NCBI GenBank assembly: GCA_030631125.1
Contig: DAOVLS010000105.1
Location: forward strand, 1 to 7,577
From: Planctomycetales bacterium
Lineage (GTDB): Bacteria > Planctomycetota > Phycisphaerae > SM23-33
Length of the DNA stretch: 7,577 nt
Direction of reading: 5' to 3'
Part shown: positions 1 to 5,959 of the stretch, one piece after another
Numbering within the stretch: the stretch's first letter is position 1
How the letters are laid out: each line of letters begins with the position of its first letter
Notes under the pieces: generated by a model
The model's input: the letters and a program-made list of their open reading frames with translations, nothing else
Told to the model about the DNA's origin: nothing
Databases searched by the model: none
Made by a program: the position numbers and the translations under genes

Positions 1-634
1 AATCGTGGATTACCATGATGCCGCTTCTCCGGGCAAGATCGACCACAGCCTCGAAAAACTCCACACCATCAACGGTCATCGCGGTGGGATTGTGCGGGTA
101 ATTCAGGATCAGGCACTTGGGGCGGGGATAGAGGTGCTCGACAACATCGGCGACGCGATGGAGAAAGGTCTCGTCGTTACCGAGCGGGACGTTGATTACG
201 TTTGCCTCGGCCAGCGCGACGGAATAGACGTGAATGGGAAAATACGGATCGCCCACGATGGCGGTATCCCCCGGCCCCAAAAGCGCGAGGCATAAATGCG
301 AAAAACCTTCCTTCGAGCCGATAACGGCGATTACTTCGCTTTCGGGATCAAGCCTGACGTCATAAAGCCGCTCGTAGAGACGGGCGACCTCGCGGCGGAG
401 ATTGGGAATGCCGATCGAGGCGCTGTACCCATGGCTGCGCGGATTACCGGCTGCCTCGCAAAGTTTCTCGATAACCTGCTTAGGCGGCGGATCGGCGGGA
501 TTACCCATTCCAAGGTCGATAATGTCCACGCCGGCGACCCGCTTGGCATGACGCAACGCATTAAGCCGACCAAACAGATACGGCGGCAGACGCCGAAGGC
601 GAGGCGAGACGTCGATTTTCCATTCCTCGTTCAT
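1..634 (-). CDS. alaC: Class I/II PLP-dependent aminotransferase, AlaC-like (N-terminal 211 residues, cut by left edge)
   Basis: The minus-strand frame opens with ATG at 634 and reads without a stop to the window edge, giving 211 residues. It looks like the N-terminal half of a fold-type I aminotransferase, closest from memory to E. coli AlaC (YfdZ), which makes alanine from pyruvate and glutamate in the cytoplasm. Visible landmarks are RLPPYLF near residue 15, DLGMGNP at 40-46, HGYSASIGIPNLRR, DPESE followed by IGSKEG, the DPYFPIH segment, the NYPHNPT motif whose Asn contacts the cofactor, and a final VIHD whose Asp should pair with the PLP ring nitrogen. The Schiff-base lysine lies outside the window. 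The start overlaps the queF stop by 4 nt (ATGA), so translational coupling is likely. LL-diaminopimelate aminotransferase or another subfamily is possible; the class is secure, the substrate is not. Confidence 0.85.
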   Translation of the reverse strand, partial: MNEEWKIDVSPRLRRLPPYLFGRLNALRHAKRVAGVDIIDLGMGNPADPPPKQVIEKLCEAAGNPRSHGYSASIGIPNLRREVARLYERLYDVRLDPESEVIAVIGSKEGFSHLCLALLGPGDTAIVGDPYFPIHVYSVALAEANVINVPLGNDETFLHRVADVVEHLYPRPKCLILNYPHNPTAMTVDGVEFFEAVVDLARRSGIMVIHD

Positions 635-984
635 TTCGATTCACCGTTCTTGTTATATTCTACCGAGATGATGCTGTGAATACCGCCGCGCGGCGTGAAC
701 TCGCCTGTAACCTTCATCCGCCTGGGACCGCAGGCGGCCACGAGGTCGTCCAGGATGCGATTGATCACGTCCTCGTAGAAGACGCCCACGTCGCGGTAGG
801 ACTGAAGGTAGAACTTCAGACTTTTCAACTCGATGCAGAGTTTGTCGGCGACGTATTCGATCTCGATGGCGCCGAAGTCCGGCTGGTGAGTTTTGGGACA
901 GACGGACGTGAACTCCGGCGCGACGTGCTTGATGACGTAATCGCGCTGTGGATGCGGATTGTCGAATGTTTCAATGTCTTTCAT
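631..984 (-). CDS. queF: NADPH-dependent 7-cyano-7-deazaguanine reductase QueF (short, unimodular type)
   Basis: QueF reduces the nitrile of preQ0 to the amine of preQ1, a cytoplasmic step of queuosine tRNA modification. From the ATG at 984 the protein is 117 residues, the size of the short QueF class. PEFTSVCPKT carries the thioimide-forming Cys29, Asp36 in QPDF matches the general acid seven residues later, and ELKSLKFYL (52-60) is the NADPH-binding QueF motif. Glu71 sits where the substrate-binding Glu is expected, and FTPRGG is conserved near the end. An in-frame ATG at 1005 would add seven residues (MDNGKPA). Neither start has a strong Shine-Dalgarno; 984 is chosen because family homology begins there. 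The stop overlaps the downstream aminotransferase start. The gene is divergent from queC, whose product is its substrate. Confidence 0.96.
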   Translation of the reverse strand: MKDIETFDNPHPQRDYVIKHVAPEFTSVCPKTHQPDFGAIEIEYVADKLCIELKSLKFYLQSYRDVGVFYEDVINRILDDLVAACGPRRMKVTGEFTPRGGIHSIISVEYNKNGESK

Positions 985-1013
985 GGCAGGTTTCCCATTG
1001 TCCATCTCAAAAG

Positions 1014-1042
1014 CCGGCAGATAAGCGAAGCGAATCTGCCGG
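1014..1042. promoter_or_regulatory. Perfect 9-bp inverted repeat in the queF/queC divergent region
   Basis: CCGGCAGAT (1014-1022) and ATCTGCCGG (1034-1042) are exact reverse complements separated by 11 nt (1023-1033). The repeat lies in the roughly 100-nt region between the two divergent queuosine genes. On the minus strand its second arm ends 8 nt before the ATG at 1005 and about 30 nt before the one at 984, so in the queF transcript it could form a hairpin near the ribosome-binding region. On DNA it could be an operator for a dimeric regulator serving both genes. A weaker 6-bp pair, GTTACA (1058-1063) with TGTAAC (1089-1094), follows on the queC side and encloses the only SD-like bases before queC. 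It does not match the preQ1-I riboswitch pattern I know. The function is inferred from position only. Confidence 0.4.
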
Positions 1043-1100
1043 AAATGACAGGAACAGGTTACAAAGATTGCGGGAAAAGATAAAGGCGTGTAACGTGTAG

Positions 1101-1835
1101 ATGATGTCGGACGCGAATGAAAAACCTGCTGTGGTGCTGCTTTCGGGCGGGTTGGACTCAGCCACGACTTTAGCCTTGGCCCGGCGAGAGGGATTCGCCT
1201 GCCATGCGCTTTCGTTTGATTACGGTCAGAGACACCGGTTTGAACTGGCAGCGGCCGGTCGAATCGCCGAGGCGATCGGGGCCGTCGAACATCGAATCGT
1301 GAAACTCGACCTGTCCGCCGAAGCAGGTTTCGGCCACAGCGCCCTGACGGACAATATCGAAGTTCCCAAAGATAATGCCTCGTTGCAATCAAAAATCAAA
1401 AATCAAAAATCAAAAATACCCATCACCTACGTTCCTGCTCGCAACACGATTTTCCTTTCGGTCGCGTTGGGGTATGCCGAGGTTATTGGGGCGTTCGATA
1501 TTTTCATCGGCGTCAACGCGGTGGATTACAGCGGCTATCCTGATTGTCGCGGCGAGTTTATCCGGGCATTTGAGGTAATGGCGAATCTCGCCACTGCCGC
1601 CGCCGTCGAAGGCAAAGACGAGTTTCGCATCCGCGCGCCGCTGCTGGAGATGAGCAAGGGCCAGATAATCCGAACGGGTTTGGCGTTGGGCGTGGATTAT
1701 TCACTGACGCACAGTTGCTACGACCCCGCCGCCGACGGGGCCGCCTGCGGCCGATGCGACGCCTGCCGAATCCGCCTCGCCGGCTTCGCCGAAGCAGGAG
1801 CAAAAGACCCGGTGAAATATCAAGGCAATCTATAA
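1101..1835 (+). CDS. queC: 7-cyano-7-deazaguanine synthase QueC
   Basis: QueC converts 7-carboxy-7-deazaguanine to preQ0 using ATP and ammonia, in the cytoplasm. The 244-residue protein has the ATP-pyrophosphatase P-loop SGGLDS (15-20), FDYGQRHR (39-46), [10 protein letters not shown] (109-118), the SGYPDCR segment (144-150), and four zinc cysteines: Cys206, Cys216, Cys219 and Cys222 (the last three in CGRCDAC). It ends in the usual DPVKY. It is somewhat longer than the 220-235 residues I expect. The excess lies in the loop before TYVPARN, where [12 protein letters not shown] is encoded largely by a heptamer array. The start is ATG at 1101, with a second ATG immediately after at 1104. Only a weak AAAGG (1082-1086) precedes it, 14 nt upstream. 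The next gene starts 27 nt after the stop, so cotranscription is plausible although the functions differ. Confidence 0.96.
   Translation: MMSDANEKPAVVLLSGGLDSATTLALARREGFACHALSFDYGQRHRFELAAAGRIAEAIGAVEHRIVKLDLSAEAGFGHSALTDNIEVPKDNASLQSKIKNQKSKIPITYVPARNTIFLSVALGYAEVIGAFDIFIGVNAVDYSGYPDCRGEFIRAFEVMANLATAAAVEGKDEFRIRAPLLEMSKGQIIRTGLALGVDYSLTHSCYDPAADGAACGRCDACRIRLAGFAEAGAKDPVKYQGNL
1387..1417 (+). repeat. AAAAATC heptamer tandem array inside queC
   Basis: Positions 1387-1417 are AATC, then three exact AAAAATC units (1391-1411), then a partial AAAAAT, about 4.4 copies with period 7. They are read in frame as a Lys/Ser/Gln/Asn/Ile-rich stretch at QueC residues 96-106. The array is A-rich within an otherwise GC-rich gene and lies where QueC proteins vary between the IPVP-like segment and TYVPARN. 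Because the unit is 7 nt, gain or loss of one copy would shift the frame, while three copies (21 nt) would keep it. Confidence 0.9.
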
Positions 1836-1862
1836 ACGGCAAATTATTGGAAGGAGCAAGGC

Positions 1863-2975
1863 ATGTTCTGGAAAACGATGGCAATTCTCTGGACGGTCCT
1901 GCTATTAATCCTGGCCGGGTCTGCGGTGCAGTTCGTCCTGACGGCGCAGCCGGGTTCATCCAGGGTCAAGGTTTCTCCCAAAGGGCCTGCCAGGGGTACG
2001 CAGGCAACGGCATTCCTGACAGGTGTTCCGTCCGAATGTTCCGTATTGATGCCCGCGCTGCTCAACCTCAAAAGCGAGCAGGGGGCGGGGAAATCAGGGG
2101 CCGTTAAATTACCGAAAGATCTTCAAACCAAATCGCTCAAAGACCTGCAACGTTGTCTGATTGTTCGTCGGCTTACTGGAAAGATGGTGGCCATTGACGT
2201 CCGCGGCTGCAAGAACAACCAGCAGGCGCGGGAACTGGCTCTAGCCGCCGCGAATAGTTACATCCGATTAGTTCACAAATTGAATGCCAACGTGTCCGGG
2301 AAAACGATTGAACGCTTCACTACCGAGCAAAATTCTCTGCAAAAGCGGCTTAGCGCCATCCGTCGTCAACTGGCGGCAGCCCATAGAACCTCTTCGATGG
2401 CAATGATGCAGGAAAAACAGAGGTCGCTTTCAGGCAAATTGGAAATGCTTGCCAGGGAAATCCTTGAAGCCGAGGATGCAAGAAGCTGGACCGAATCCGC
2501 CATGAAGGTCCATAAGGAAATGCAGAAAGACGGTTCGCTTGCCGACAGTCCCGATGTCCGCCTGGCGGTGGAAACCGATCCGATCATTCGTGCCTTAAGG
2601 ATGCGGCTGGTCGAAGTCAAGGTAGGCCTGCAAGCCCTCCCAGCCGGCAGCGACAAGAAATCGGTAACCACCTCCCTGGAAGGGGAAATCAAGGCACGGC
2701 GGAAAGAAGTGACGGAACTCCAGATAGAGGCAACCGGGCAAAATCTTGGGCAGGCCACTGCTGATGCTATTCTGCGAGTGATGGATTTGAAAGAGCGATT
2801 AAGTGTCACCAGGTCGGAGGCAAGGGACGCTGATAAGGCATTGGATAGTATCGAGTCCTTCAGGGCTGAAGAAGGAGACCTTCTTGAGATGATTAGTAAG
2901 ATCGAGGACGGCCTGCGGAAGATACGAATAGGATTTCTGGAAGGAGTGCCTGAGTTGATAGGTGTTACCCCATAG
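1863..2975 (+). CDS. Membrane-anchored coiled-coil protein, possibly Wzz/GumC-like chain-length regulator domain
   Basis: This 370-residue protein has one N-terminal hydrophobic segment (about 7-28) after a short MFWK leader, so it is probably anchored in the inner membrane with its bulk in the periplasm. Residues about 108-140 (VAIDVRGCKNNQQARELALAAANSYIRL, here split as VAIDVRGCKNN and ARELALAAANSYI) resemble the Wzz/GumC pattern in which a strand is followed by a helix with the AxxxANxxxxxY spacing. Long charged helices at about 145-220 and 240-350 look like coiled coil. There is no second membrane segment and no Walker kinase domain, both common in polysaccharide co-polymerases. The start is well supported by GGAAGGAG at 1849-1856, 6 nt before ATG. 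It sits between queC and an M48 peptidase. The family call is tentative; the membrane coiled-coil description is safer. Confidence 0.6.
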   Translation: MFWKTMAILWTVLLLILAGSAVQFVLTAQPGSSRVKVSPKGPARGTQATAFLTGVPSECSVLMPALLNLKSEQGAGKSGAVKLPKDLQTKSLKDLQRCLIVRRLTGKMVAIDVRGCKNNQQARELALAAANSYIRLVHKLNANVSGKTIERFTTEQNSLQKRLSAIRRQLAAAHRTSSMAMMQEKQRSLSGKLEMLAREILEAEDARSWTESAMKVHKEMQKDGSLADSPDVRLAVETDPIIRALRMRLVEVKVGLQALPAGSDKKSVTTSLEGEIKARRKEVTELQIEATGQNLGQATADAILRVMDLKERLSVTRSEARDADKALDSIESFRAEEGDLLEMISKIEDGLRKIRIGFLEGVPELIGVTP

Positions 2976-3016
2976 CAGGCCGCGGCTGAGAAAGTTTCGG
3001 CGTTGAAGGTTCAATT

Positions 3017-4387
3017 ATGCATATAGTTGTAATAGCGGGATTTATAGTGGCGATGTCGCTGATGGGGCTGCCTGTCCCTGACGCTGCCGGGCCTTGGTGG
3101 GCGGTGGTGGCGGGTGTGGTTTGCTACGTAGCATTGACCTATGCCATGGCTCGCGGCAGCGCGTCTTTGGGTCTGCGGCGATTGATGCGGGGCAACGGTG
3201 ACCTTGGCCGATGGCCTATGGCGCTGACGGCGGCGGTGCAGATTTATCTAATCGTCGGTCTGGGCGTGCTGCTGACTGCCGGCGGGGTGAATTTGATCGT
3301 GCGGACGCTGGGGCTGGAGTACGTTCCCCTGCTGGGCAAAGTCTTGGCGGTGGCGCCTTTCATCGCGGCGCTTCTGGCGTACTGGTTGGCGATGTATCCG
3401 CTGGATCGGGCGCTTCGTCAGCGGAATAGTCAGGTAATGGCGATGTCCGGCGGGACGTCCCCGCCCGTCTGGACGCGCGGGCAGTTCCTGGGATTCAACA
3501 TCCGCCACAATCTGCTCTTTCTGGCTGTTCCGGTCGGGCTGATCGTCCTGGTGCTTGATGTTTTGTACCTGGCCGAGCCTGTGCTCGGCCAGACGGTCGC
3601 GGTGACCGGCGGTCTGTTCGCGCTCGGAGCGATTTTCGTATCTGCCCCTGCGATTATCGTGCGTATCTGGCGGACGAGTCCGCTACCGGCAGGACCTCTC
3701 CGCAGCCGGCTGGAACAGATGAGCAGGCAGGCCGGTTTCACCTGTCGCAATATTCTCGTCTGGAACACCGGCGGGATGATAGTCAACGCCGCCGTGCTGG
3801 GCGCAACCAGGCCCGTGCGGTACGTCCTGCTGAGCGATGCGATGCTGGAGCATTTTGACGAAAACGCCGTTGCGGCCATCTTCGCCCATGAGGCCGGGCA
3901 CGTCGTGCATCGCCACATTACGTATATGGTTTTATTTTCGATGGGTCTGATTCTGCTGATCGGTTCGGTGGCGGAACTGTCGGCGGCGCGGATGGATATT
4001 TCGTCGCCGGTGGCCGAACTGCTCGCCATGTCGGCGACAGGCGTATTGTGGTTGTGGCTTTTCGGAATGTTGAGCCGGCGATTCGAGCGTCAGGCGGACG
4101 TCTTCGCCGCAGCGACGGCGGCGGGCGATGCGAACGCCGAACTGACCGCCGAGGGAGTGACCCGCTTCAACGACGCCCTGTTGAAAGTGGGTCGGCTTAA
4201 CGGTATCAGCCCGTCCCGGAAGAACTTCCGCCATGGTTCAATTTCGCACCGGCTGGAATATCTAAAGGAGTTGCTTCGCTCCGGCGCAGACCGCTCGGTG
4301 GTGGACCGCGGCGTCCGGCGGGTCAAACTGGCCATTTGGCTCCTGGCGGCAATCAGCGTCGGCGTAACGATTGTTTCGAAGATGTAA
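3017..4387 (+). CDS. Multi-pass membrane M48-family zinc metallopeptidase (Ste24/HtpX-like)
   Basis: The 456-residue protein has an intact zinc-protease signature, FAHEAGHVVHRH (289-300): His291 and His295 are ligands and Glu292 is the catalytic base. The third ligand is Glu357 in RRFERQAD, the M48 ExxxD motif. Other M48 marks are NTGGMIVNAAVLG (250-262), the strand YVLLSD (269-274) before the active-site helix, and HGSISHRLEYL (406-416), matching the family's C-terminal HxS..R pattern. Hydrophobic segments near 3-20, 27-46, 70-95, 108-126, 165-185, 193-216, 301-318, 334-351 and 436-452 place it in the inner membrane. Such enzymes clip membrane or misfolded proteins; the substrate is unknown. 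GAAGG (3005-3009), 7 nt upstream, supports the ATG. The gene follows the coiled-coil gene by 41 nt, so the two may be cotranscribed. A 24-nt palindrome encodes residues 185-192. Confidence 0.9.
   Translation: MHIVVIAGFIVAMSLMGLPVPDAAGPWWAVVAGVVCYVALTYAMARGSASLGLRRLMRGNGDLGRWPMALTAAVQIYLIVGLGVLLTAGGVNLIVRTLGLEYVPLLGKVLAVAPFIAALLAYWLAMYPLDRALRQRNSQVMAMSGGTSPPVWTRGQFLGFNIRHNLLFLAVPVGLIVLVLDVLYLAEPVLGQTVAVTGGLFALGAIFVSAPAIIVRIWRTSPLPAGPLRSRLEQMSRQAGFTCRNILVWNTGGMIVNAAVLGATRPVRYVLLSDAMLEHFDENAVAAIFAHEAGHVVHRHITYMVLFSMGLILLIGSVAELSAARMDISSPVAELLAMSATGVLWLWLFGMLSRRFERQADVFAAATAAGDANAELTAEGVTRFNDALLKVGRLNGISPSRKNFRHGSISHRLEYLKELLRSGADRSVVDRGVRRVKLAIWLLAAISVGVTIVSKM
3569..3592 (+). repeat. In-frame 24-nt perfect palindrome within the M48 peptidase gene
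   Basis: CTGGCCGAGC (3569-3578) pairs exactly with GCTCGGCCAG (3583-3592) around the 4-nt loop CTGT. The element begins and ends on codon boundaries and encodes LAEPVLGQ, residues 185-192. These form the short loop between two predicted membrane segments, a place tolerant of insertions. It shares the CTCGGCC core with the palindrome at 4511-4560. It may be chance in GC-rich coding DNA or a small inserted palindromic element. Confidence 0.55.
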
Positions 4388-4510
4388 CCGCTGTTTATAA
4401 AACCTCTTACCCCGACAACATTTCTTTCCCGCTCGAATTGGCTTTGACCGGCGATTGTATCGTAGATTGCTATCGGAAGATCAATTTGCGGCGGAAGGAA
4501 TTTATACAAA

Positions 4511-4560
4511 GTGGCACGGTTGTCTCGGCCGTGGGTTCACTGGTGAGGCGCCCGTGTTAC
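4511..4560. repeat. 50-nt imperfect palindrome made of two 19-nt CAC...GTG half-elements
   Basis: This lies in the 210-nt non-coding gap between the M48 peptidase and the diguanylate cyclase. Folded as RNA, 4511-4533 pairs with 4538-4560 across a GGTT loop: 20 of 23 positions pair, five of them G-U. Each arm is itself a small 19-nt hairpin of 8+3+8 layout, CACGGTTG/CGGCCGTG at 4515-4533 (with two G-U pairs) and a more degenerate one at 4538-4556. The rest of the gap (4388-4510) is more AT-rich and I see no gene or clear promoter in it. The element ends 38 nt before the cyclase start. It has no U-tract, so a classic terminator is unlikely; a decayed dispersed palindromic repeat fits better. 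That identity is inferred. Confidence 0.65.
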
Positions 4561-4580
4561 GTTCTGGCCCGAGGAGGCTG

Positions 4581-4587
4581 AAAGGAG
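4581..4587 (+). promoter_or_regulatory. Ribosome-binding site selecting the TTG start of the diguanylate cyclase
   Basis: AAAGGAG at 4581-4587 is a strong Shine-Dalgarno 10 nt before TTG 4598. A second purine run, GAGGAGG (4571-4577), lies just upstream. In-frame ATG codons at 4619 and 4625 have no such site and would cut the first strand of the receiver-like domain, so TTG is preferred. Confidence 0.6.
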
Positions 4588-4597
4588 TGAGTTACTT

Positions 4598-5689
4598 TTG
4601 GACAACACCGGCCTGATTATGGTCATGGGCGCCGACGGCGAGCGTTCTGCCCGGCTGTGCGATCAACTGGCGTTATCCGGTTGGCGGACGGCGCGGGCCG
4701 CGACTCCGGCTGAAGCATCGTCGGCGGTCTGCGGCGGCGGGGTGGACGTAGTAATTCTGCACGTCAGCGACTGCTCGGCGGACGCGACCGACCTGCCCGC
4801 GATGTTACGCGTTGAGTCGGGGGTGTCTTATCTACCGGTGATTGTTCTTAACTTCCGGTTGGACGAGCAGACCAGCTGCCGTTTCCTCAATGCAGGGGCG
4901 GACGACATCGCGGGCGACGACATTTCACCGGCGGAACTGGACGCCCGCCTCCGTGCGCTGGCGCGAGGCAAGGCCCTGAACGACGAACTGTACGTATCGA
5001 AAGAAGCGTTGTCGGCGTCGCTGCAGCGCGAGCGGGCGCTGATGAAGCAACTCCGCAGGGACAACGCTCACCTGCTGACACTGAGCACGACCGATCCGCT
5101 TACGCACCTGCAAAACATCCGCCACTTCGACTCTTTCCTCGAAAACGAGTTCAGGATCACCCGCCGATATAACCGCCGGCTGTCGCTGCTGGCGCTGGAC
5201 CTGGACCATTTCAAGATCGTTAACGATATGTACGGCCATCCCAGCGGCGACTACGTCCTGAAGGAATTCGCCGTTATCCTCGAACGGACGGTCCGCGATT
5301 CGGACGTTGTCGCCCGCACCGGCGGGGAAGAGTTCAGCATCATCCTGCCCGATGCCGGCAGGGACCAGGCGCGCCAATTCGCCCAGCGGATTCGCCAGGA
5401 AGTCAACCGGCGGAAATTCATCGTCTTCGGACAGACCATCCACGTTACCACGTCAATCGGTTTGGCCAGTTACCCCGAAGACGCCGAGATTACCGACCCG
5501 CACATGCTTGTGTACCTCGCCGACCAGGCGCTGCTGCGCGCCAAGCAACTGGGGCGGGACCGCTTCGTGGCGTTGAGCGACCTGGACGCACCGACCCGGT
5601 ATCAGTTCCGACGGCAGTATCAGGCATCCACCCCCCGGCATTCCCGGACCAAGGTCGATCCTCTCATCGCCGCCGACGTGCGACGGTAA
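4598..5689 (+). CDS. Diguanylate cyclase with degenerate N-terminal receiver domain (REC-like/GGDEF)
   Basis: This 363-residue cytoplasmic protein probably makes cyclic di-GMP from two GTP. Residues about 6-123 look like a response-regulator fold (IMVMGADGERSARL, VDVVILH, LPVIVL, GADD). The phospho-acceptor Asp appears replaced by His55, the Thr by Asn85 and the beta-5 Lys by Asp107, so ordinary phosphorylation is doubtful. A helical linker (125-160) leads to the GGDEF domain: TTDPLTHLQN (164-173), DLDHFKIVND (201-210), active site GGEEF (242-246) and SIGLASYP. An RxxD inhibitory site (Arg233-Asp236) lies exactly five residues before GGEEF, predicting product feedback. There is no EAL domain. 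Initiation is at TTG with a good SD. A basic tail of about 35 residues follows the catalytic domain. The gene stands apart from its neighbours, and the input signal is not evident. Confidence 0.93.
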   Translation: MDNTGLIMVMGADGERSARLCDQLALSGWRTARAATPAEASSAVCGGGVDVVILHVSDCSADATDLPAMLRVESGVSYLPVIVLNFRLDEQTSCRFLNAGADDIAGDDISPAELDARLRALARGKALNDELYVSKEALSASLQRERALMKQLRRDNAHLLTLSTTDPLTHLQNIRHFDSFLENEFRITRRYNRRLSLLALDLDHFKIVNDMYGHPSGDYVLKEFAVILERTVRDSDVVARTGGEEFSIILPDAGRDQARQFAQRIRQEVNRRKFIVFGQTIHVTTSIGLASYPEDAEITDPHMLVYLADQALLRAKQLGRDRFVALSDLDAPTRYQFRRQYQASTPRHSRTKVDPLIAADVRR

Positions 5690-5776
5690 GGGAAGCCTGG
5701 ATTCATCGGAACGCCAGGGCTGTGTTTTAACCGGTTTTGGCCACACTCGACAGCACCGCGAAACTCACGGCTTCCC
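5690..5776. other. Nested inverted repeats just downstream of the cyclase stop
   Basis: GGGAAGCC (5690-5697), directly after the stop codon, is an exact reverse complement of GGCTTCCC (5769-5776), 71 nt apart. Inside, GCTGT (5719-5723) pairs with ACAGC (5750-5754), and CCTGG (5696-5700) could alternatively pair with CCAGG. The segment could fold in a transcript as a branched or nested stem. There is no terminal U-run after the outer arm, so it is not a standard intrinsic terminator. It may be a 3' structure or chance. The whole 5690-5959 gap contains no gene I can support. Confidence 0.3.
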
Positions 5777-5922
5777 GGGAATCTCTCAACTGCCGCAGAT
5801 TCGCTCCTGCGTCCACACCTGGCGGATTGATGGTGAAAATAAAAACATTCCATAAAAAGTAATATTGTGCAAACAGTTGTCATTTTGGCTAAAGACTGTC
5901 GCATGGAGAGGCTGTATGCTGG

Positions 5923-5931
5923 TGCTATAAA
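5923..5931 (+). promoter_or_regulatory. Possible extended -10 promoter for the URO-D-fold gene
   Basis: TGCTATAAA (5923-5931) fits an extended -10 element (TGn plus TATAAA) located 28 nt before the ATG at 5960. It follows an AT-rich stretch (about 5838-5885) that contrasts with the surrounding GC-rich DNA, as expected for a promoter region. No convincing -35 hexamer is found at 16-18 nt spacing. No sigma-54 GG-N10-GC pair was found at TTGGCT (5885-5890), the one candidate examined. Confidence 0.35.
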
Positions 5932-5959
5932 ACACAAACGCCCTTGAAGGGATACGGCT

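Noticed and set aside
5..679. Two plus-strand open frames opposite the aminotransferase
   Set aside because: The minus strand encodes a clear aminotransferase with conserved motifs; the plus frames have no recognisable features.
1043..1100. preQ1 riboswitch ahead of queC
   Set aside because: The A-rich tail and short pseudoknot pattern of the preQ1-I class is not present; other classes cannot be judged by eye.
985..1392. N-terminal extension of the queF reading frame up to 1392
   Set aside because: The extension runs antisense through the start of queC, has no QueF homology and is Arg/Ser-rich shadow sequence; the family begins near 984.
1558..1959. Arg-rich minus-strand open frame
   Set aside because: It is antisense to the zinc-site end of queC and its polyarginine run is a by-product of GC-rich codons.
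2976..3028. Possible read-through continuation of the coiled-coil gene after its TAG (16 more codons)
   Set aside because: The continuation is short, ends at a second stop and overlaps the well-supported SD and start of the peptidase gene; no missing domain is recovered.
4336..4581. 81-codon plus-strand open frame overlapping the peptidase end and running through the palindrome
   Set aside because: It starts inside the peptidase gene in another frame, has no SD and reads through the palindromic repeat.
5885..5902. Sigma-54 type promoter at TTGGCT...GTCGC
   Set aside because: The GG and GC elements are 12 nt apart rather than the required 10.
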